Assembly (NCBI RefSeq): GCF_000424145.1
Contig: NZ_KE384139.1
Span: forward strand, 1 to 57,177
Direction: 5' to 3'
Length of the DNA stretch: 57,177 nt
From: Butyrivibrio sp. AC2005
GTDB lineage: Bacteria > Bacillota > Clostridia > Lachnospirales > Lachnospiraceae
The translations under genes and the position numbers were made by a program. Shown piece after piece: positions 53,344 to 57,177 of this stretch. A model generated the notes under the pieces. The model searched no databases. It saw only the letters and a list, made by a program, of their open reading frames with translations, and was not told the origin of the DNA. Position 1 is the stretch's first letter. Each line of letters opens with the position of its first letter.

Positions 53344-53370
53344 TAGTGCCACCATATACAGATGGCACTA
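53344..53370 (-). promoter_or_regulatory. Intercistronic hairpin between the two esterase genes
   Basis: Stem TAGTGCCA (53344-53351) / TGGCACTA (53363-53370), 11-base loop. On the minus strand only AATTTTAT follows, so it is at best a weak terminator and may instead tune expression of the second esterase. Confidence 0.55.
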
Positions 53371-53379
53371 TTTCTCTTT

Positions 53380-54180
53380 TTATTTATGAGCAAGTATCCA
53401 CTCTACACCCTTTGTGATGTAAGCGTTCCAGAACTTCCAATCGTGAATTCCGGGTCCTTCTTCGTAAATAAAGTCAGCGTTGTTTTCTTCAAAAAATTTT
53501 CTCATGATCTGGTTATTTTCATAGAGGAAGTCCTCTGTTCCGATAGCCATATATACCGGTGGAATCTCGGCTCCGCTCTCCTTCAGCTTTGTATAAAGCA
53601 CTTCGGGATTATTATCAGATTCCTCAACCTTTGTGAGGTCTCCGAAGACTTCATGATAATATTCGTAGTTGGCAACCTCATTCCCTTCGCCCTCTTTCAT
53701 GCCTGCTATCTCATGAATAATCAGTGCGGAGGAAAGAGCAATTATGCCACCAAAGGTCTCAGGAAAAGCAAGTCCTGTATGAAGTGCACCAAAGCCTCCC
53801 ATTGAAAGACCTCCGATGAAAGTGTCCTCTTTTTTATCTGAGAGACCAAAAAGCTTTCTTGTATATTCAACAACCTCTTTTCCTGCATAAGTGCAGAACT
53901 GACAGCCTGTAGCTTTTCTGTTAAGATAGAAGTTATTTCCTCCGGTTATCATAATAACTGCCATATTATAGGCAGAAGCAATGTCATCTGCTATGCCGTT
54001 GTAGAGCCAGTCACTCTCGTTACCTGAATAACCATGAAGCAGATAAAGTGTTTTCATGGGTCTTTTGAAATGAGGATTCGCCTCTGCCATCATTGGCGGA
54101 ACATCATTAGGTATTGCATATGAAATGTTCACCTGCCCCATCTGTGAAATTGAATAAAATCTGAGTGTTCCTGTTGCCAT
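53380..54180 (-). CDS. CE1-type esterase (first of two)
   Basis: A 266-residue alpha/beta hydrolase like its neighbour: TLYLLHGYSGNESDWL (oxyanion loop), GLSMGGFGALHTG (nucleophile Ser), the acid in GTEDFLYENN and the base in GIHDWKFWNAY. Members of this group remove feruloyl, acetyl or other acyl groups from hemicellulose fragments, or act on S-formylglutathione; the operon context favours the first. It has no signal peptide. GGGAGG precedes the ATG. It starts 13 bases after the Nif3-like gene. Confidence 0.9.
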   Translation of the reverse strand: MATGTLRFYSISQMGQVNISYAIPNDVPPMMAEANPHFKRPMKTLYLLHGYSGNESDWLYNGIADDIASAYNMAVIMITGGNNFYLNRKATGCQFCTYAGKEVVEYTRKLFGLSDKKEDTFIGGLSMGGFGALHTGLAFPETFGGIIALSSALIIHEIAGMKEGEGNEVANYEYYHEVFGDLTKVEESDNNPEVLYTKLKESGAEIPPVYMAIGTEDFLYENNQIMRKFFEENNADFIYEEGPGIHDWKFWNAYITKGVEWILAHK

Positions 54181-54193
54181 TTTTTCCTCCCTA

Positions 54194-55063
54194 TTATGCT
54201 AATTGGTAATTCCAGAGATCACCTGACGGAACATAGGTTACCTTAACCTCTCCTTCGGTAAGATCACTAAGCCAGTCCGCGGAGTATTTTCCTCCAAGCT
54301 CCTCCCAGTTAAAGTGGCCTATGTTGAAGCACGCCATATTTCTTCCCAAAGAAATGCCGTCCCTTATATAGGACAGAAGATTCCATTCAATGATTTCCCC
54401 TGGTATTATCGCATCAATGTTGTTTTCCTGTATAGCCCTAATTATCTCTGTTGTATAATCTGTGTAATATCCGCCGTCTTCCCTTGCAGGAATAAATGCA
54501 TCCGGATATATATGCCCGACAAGTGCAATACGCTTGATCTTGTCCTGTCCTCTTCCGATGTACCTGGTACCTTTTAAGCCTATCTTTTGGATAAGCATTT
54601 CATTCATTTTTCTTACCGTTGTTTCCTCAGGCAAATCTATTACGTAACCAAAAGGTACCATATTTCCTGCATCTACAAGATTGTTTTCCCAGCCCATATA
54701 CTTTATAACCCCGGTAAAGATACTGTCCGGTCTGTGGGCATGCATATGATCATGATCTCTGTATACAACAATTCCGTTATCTGCAAGAAGCTTCATCTTT
54801 TCATCATATATGTCACACTTAAAATTTGCTCTCCATCCCGGAAGATCGGGTGTAAGATAGCTTGTGGGCTCATGTACATATAAAAGATTGGCTCCAAGCT
54901 CAATAGTTTTTCTGATTACATCTATGTTGGGAACAAGTGCGGAAACTATTCCGGTGCACTCCTGATTTGGATCCCCACATTTTATTCCGTCACAGCCATC
55001 ATAATCGGGACCAAGGTCCGGATGGTAGTCTGCTACTTTATCTAAGATTTCTGATATTGTCAC
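54194..55063 (-). CDS. Nif3-like (NGG1p-interacting factor 3) family protein
   Basis: A 289-residue protein of the Nif3/YbgI family, hexameric proteins with a bimetal centre and unsettled function, sometimes annotated as GTP cyclohydrolase I type 2. Visible marks: GIKCGDPNQECTGIVSALVP near the start, ANLLYVHEPTSYL with the metal-binding His, the DHDHMHAH cluster and the late CFNIGHFNWEE. I prefer the GTG at 55063 (MTISEILDKV), ten bases after GGGAGG; the ATG at 55081 has that site inside its own codons. Position inside an oligosaccharide transporter/esterase operon is unusual and may indicate a special substrate. Confidence 0.85.
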   Translation of the reverse strand: MTISEILDKVADYHPDLGPDYDGCDGIKCGDPNQECTGIVSALVPNIDVIRKTIELGANLLYVHEPTSYLTPDLPGWRANFKCDIYDEKMKLLADNGIVVYRDHDHMHAHRPDSIFTGVIKYMGWENNLVDAGNMVPFGYVIDLPEETTVRKMNEMLIQKIGLKGTRYIGRGQDKIKRIALVGHIYPDAFIPAREDGGYYTDYTTEIIRAIQENNIDAIIPGEIIEWNLLSYIRDGISLGRNMACFNIGHFNWEELGGKYSADWLSDLTEGEVKVTYVPSGDLWNYQLA

Positions 55064-55094
55064 TATCTTTTCGCCTCCCATATTTTACAAGGAA

Positions 55095-55165
55095 GTTCTG
55101 TTCTCGGGGCTTTGCCCCTCGCCAGAACACGTTCGGACTAGGTTCGAAAAAACCTCACCAAGTCC
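55095..55165. promoter_or_regulatory. Double hairpin between LplC and Nif3-like genes
   Basis: First hairpin: outer GTTCTG (55095-55100) / CAGAAC (55123-55128) and inner GGGGC-TTT-GCCCC (55106-55118). Second: nested GGACT/AGTCC with AGGTT/AACCT inside, around 55135-55165. Neither is followed by a T run on the minus strand. It may mark an mRNA processing or attenuation point between transport and enzyme genes, or be a dispersed repeat of which only one copy is seen here. Confidence 0.55.
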
Positions 55166-55167
55166 TC

Positions 55168-56103
55168 TCAGCCCTTTACAGCACCTACAACAACGCCTTT
55201 AACAAAGTATTTCTGCACAAAAGGGTAAATAACTACAATAGGTAGAATTCCAATAACCGCCATGGACATTCTCACTGCGTTGCTTGGAAGTGAGATAGCG
55301 CCTGTACCGACAGCCACACTGGCAGCTCCACTCTTTAGATACTGAATGTTGTTCATTATCCTTATGAGAAGGTTCTGAATGCCGTAATACTGTGGTTTCT
55401 GTATATAATACAGCGCATTTACCCAGTCATTCCAATAAGTAAGTGCTGTAAAAAGCGATATTGTTGCTACTGTCGGAACAGCCAGCGGGAAAATAATCTT
55501 AAAGAAAATTGTAAGCTCACTTGCTCCGTCAATCTGAGCTGACTCAATAAGTGCATCCGGAATGCTGTTTGCATAATAATTTCTTACAAGAAAGATATTG
55601 AATGCACCGCACAGATAGTTGGGCAGGATCAGCGCCCATATGCTGTTTTTAATATTAAAGATCTGTGTCCACATCATGTAAGAAGGAACCACACCACCAT
55701 TAAAAAGCATTGTGAAGAATACAAAGAAAGCAAGGATATTTCTGTATTTAAAATTCTTCCTGCTCATAGGGTAAGCTATCATGGTTGTGATAAGAACACT
55801 TATAAGTGTTCCCACTATGGTCACAAGAACTGATATGCCGTAGGCTCTGAAAATTGTTGTCCCCTGCTGAAGCATATATACATAAGCATCTGTTGACCAT
55901 TTCTCAGGGATGAACGCGTATCCGTTTCTCAAAAGTGTTGTTTCATCCGTAAAGGAGGCCACAACTATAAGTATAATCGGTAAAAGTGCCAGTACCGCAA
56001 GTATTCCGAGAACTACTGTTGAAATACCTTTAAATCTTTTTGCATCTGAAGAGACATAAACGGCACCTACTATATTATTACCTGCTGTTAATGTATTTTC
56101 CAT
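55168..56103 (-). CDS. Oligosaccharide ABC transporter permease, LplC/YtcP type
   Basis: A 311-residue permease with six membrane segments. Characteristic LplC/YtcP features are TMLFNGGVVPSYMMWTQIF, LIESAQIDGASELTIFFKII (EAA-type loop), YWNDWVNALYYIQKPQYYG and the C-terminal PFVQKYFVKGVVVGAVKG. Such permeases import complex oligosaccharides (xylan, rhamnogalacturonan or N-glycan fragments). AAAGGAG precedes the ATG. It follows the LplB-type gene by 11 bases. The binding protein is expected beyond the right edge of the window; the ATPase is not in the window. Confidence 0.95.
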   Translation of the reverse strand: MENTLTAGNNIVGAVYVSSDAKRFKGISTVVLGILAVLALLPIILIVVASFTDETTLLRNGYAFIPEKWSTDAYVYMLQQGTTIFRAYGISVLVTIVGTLISVLITTMIAYPMSRKNFKYRNILAFFVFFTMLFNGGVVPSYMMWTQIFNIKNSIWALILPNYLCGAFNIFLVRNYYANSIPDALIESAQIDGASELTIFFKIIFPLAVPTVATISLFTALTYWNDWVNALYYIQKPQYYGIQNLLIRIMNNIQYLKSGAASVAVGTGAISLPSNAVRMSMAVIGILPIVVIYPFVQKYFVKGVVVGAVKG

Positions 56104-56114
56104 CTTTGACTCCT

Positions 56115-57053
56115 TTAGAAAAGTGCGTTATCGTTGTCCACCTTGCGGACGAATGCATTAGCCGAAACTACGATAATAAAGCCCAGCAGTGACTGGAAGA
56201 GACCTGCAGCAGCACTCATTCCAACGTCATTAAGCTCCATAAGGCCTCTGTATACGTAGGTATCTATGGTCTGTGTAGTTGCATAAAGAGCACCTGAGTT
56301 CATAGGAACCTGATAGAAAAGACCAAAGTCTGAGAAGAATATTCTTCCCACCGCCATAAGTGTCATGATGATCACTGTGGGCTTAAGAAGCGGAAGTGTC
56401 ACTCTGAAAATCTGCTGAAGCTTGGTTGCTCCGTCAAGGCTTGCAGCCTCATAAACAGACTTGTCAATTCCTGCAATTGCTGCAAGATAGATAATTGACA
56501 TATATCCCGCATTTTTCCAAAGATAAACAATTGTCAGGATAAACGGCCAGTAGCCTCTTTCCATGTACCAGGCAACGTCCTGTTTCCCTAGCATTTTCAT
56601 GATGGTGTTATTTACAAAACCACTATCGGAATTAAGGAATGCATATACCATGTAAGCGATGATTACCCAGCTCATAAGATTCGGAAGAAGCAGTGCTGAC
56701 TGGAAAAATTTAGTCCTCAGGCTGTCTCCCAGTGCGTTCAAAAAGATGGCTATGGTAATTGCAAAAATTGTTCCTATTACGATAAATGCCAGATTGTAAA
56801 GAATCGTGTTTCTGGTCATTATGATGGCATCTTTTGTCTGGAACAGAAATTTAAAGTTCTGAAAACCATTCCAGGGACTCTTCCAGATTCCTTTTTTATA
56901 GCTGAAGTTCTTGAAAGCAAGAAAGATACCAAACATCGGGATATAGTTGTTTATAAAAAGATAGAGTATACCCGGCGCCGCTATCAGAAGAAGCGGACCT
57001 GACTTGGCATATTTAGTTTTTACTTTTTTTATGTTGGACTTGTTTTCAGACAT
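56115..57053 (-). CDS. Oligosaccharide ABC transporter permease, LplB/YteP type
   Basis: A 312-residue permease, partner of the gene at 55168. It shows the LplB/YteP start PLLLIAAPGILYLFINNYIP and the MFGIFLAFKNFSYKKGIWKS segment, about six membrane helices and the docking loop YEAASLDGATKLQQIFRVTL. AAGGAA precedes the ATG. Its upstream gap contains a copy of the structured repeat and a direct repeat at the window edge. Confidence 0.95.
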   Translation of the reverse strand: MSENKSNIKKVKTKYAKSGPLLLIAAPGILYLFINNYIPMFGIFLAFKNFSYKKGIWKSPWNGFQNFKFLFQTKDAIIMTRNTILYNLAFIVIGTIFAITIAIFLNALGDSLRTKFFQSALLLPNLMSWVIIAYMVYAFLNSDSGFVNNTIMKMLGKQDVAWYMERGYWPFILTIVYLWKNAGYMSIIYLAAIAGIDKSVYEAASLDGATKLQQIFRVTLPLLKPTVIIMTLMAVGRIFFSDFGLFYQVPMNSGALYATTQTIDTYVYRGLMELNDVGMSAAAGLFQSLLGFIIVVSANAFVRKVDNDNALF

Positions 57054-57079
57054 CTAAATTCCTTCCCTTACTATTTTTT

Positions 57080-57123
57080 CCCCTCATCCGGCGCTACGCG
57101 CCACCTTCCCCCCAGGGGGAAGG
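57080..57123 (+). repeat. Structured intergenic repeat, short form (copy 6)
   Basis: Head CCCCTCATCCG, hairpin GGCGC-TAC-GCGCC, tail palindrome CCTTCCCCC/GGGGGAAGG and a final C. It lies just upstream of the LplB-type gene, in the same orientation as the other five copies. Confidence 0.9.
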
Positions 57124-57177
57124 CTTTGAGTAGTTTCCCTCCCCTTTTAATGAAGGCTTTGAGTAGTTTCCCTCCCC
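57119..57177. repeat. Direct repeat overlapping the end of repeat copy 6
   Basis: The 26-base sequence starting GAAGGCTTTGAGTAG and ending TTTCCCTCCCC occurs at 57119-57144 and again at 57152-57177, a 33-base period. The first copy begins inside the tail of the structured repeat. The array may continue beyond the window. Confidence 0.85.

Overview
The window reads as a chromosomal segment of a low-GC anaerobic Lachnospiraceae bacterium, most likely Butyrivibrio or Pseudobutyrivibrio. This is inferred from gene content: a GH3 beta-glucosidase with reversed domain order of the kind described from Butyrivibrio and Ruminococcus, two hemicellulose/pectin-type gene clusters, pyruvate phosphate dikinase, a Clostridia-type iron alcohol dehydrogenase, a CIRCE-controlled groESL operon and pyrB-pyrI. 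No identification by database was possible.

Layout. 1-358: 5' end of a 16S rRNA gene (minus) and its promoter. 359-5778: a GH25/alpha-beta hydrolase fusion, a short pyruvate kinase, a divergent ArsR-like regulator and a chemoreceptor. 5996-17295: an arabinan or arabinoxylan utilisation region with a sugar ABC importer without ATPase, a lipoprotein GH43 arabinanase, a cytoplasmic GH43 and a GH51 arabinofuranosidase, interrupted by a MATE pump and an Fe-alcohol dehydrogenase. A shared candidate operator lies in front of the importer and the GH43 genes. 17517-20925: groES-groEL with CIRCE, a metallophosphoesterase and a small unknown gene. 21019-27549: a 35/36-bp tandem repeat, GH3 beta-glucosidase, ppdK and a glycerophosphodiesterase. 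27815-35764: ABC-F ATPase, purC, an MFS/LacI pair, a PHP phosphoesterase, a NifX-FKBP fusion and a HAD phosphatase. 35775-39243: a diguanylate cyclase remnant and mostly small or unknown genes. 39291-45473: a ppx-ppk-maf polyphosphate operon and a chorismate mutase-AAA ATPase fusion. 45650-51105: a DUF5050-like protein, pyrB-pyrI and a secreted M4 peptidase pair. 51114-57053: an LplB/LplC-type oligosaccharide importer with a Nif3-like protein and three esterases.

How the genes work together. Extracellular GH43 would cut arabinan, the ABC system (with an ATPase encoded elsewhere) would import oligosaccharides, and the cytoplasmic GH43, GH51 and GH3 enzymes would finish them. The second cluster pairs an oligosaccharide importer with deacylating esterases, as expected for acetylated or feruloylated hemicellulose fragments.

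Most unusual items: an in-frame fusion of a chorismate mutase domain with every AroQ catalytic residue in place to a DUF815-type AAA ATPase; six copies of a structured intergenic repeat, all in one chromosomal orientation, whose stems co-vary and one of which supplies the ribosome binding site of ppk; an 80-nt hairpin in front of ppx; a NifX/Cys-His/FKBP fusion; a GH25-alpha/beta hydrolase fusion; and an Lgt-like protein ending in a lipobox-bearing tail.
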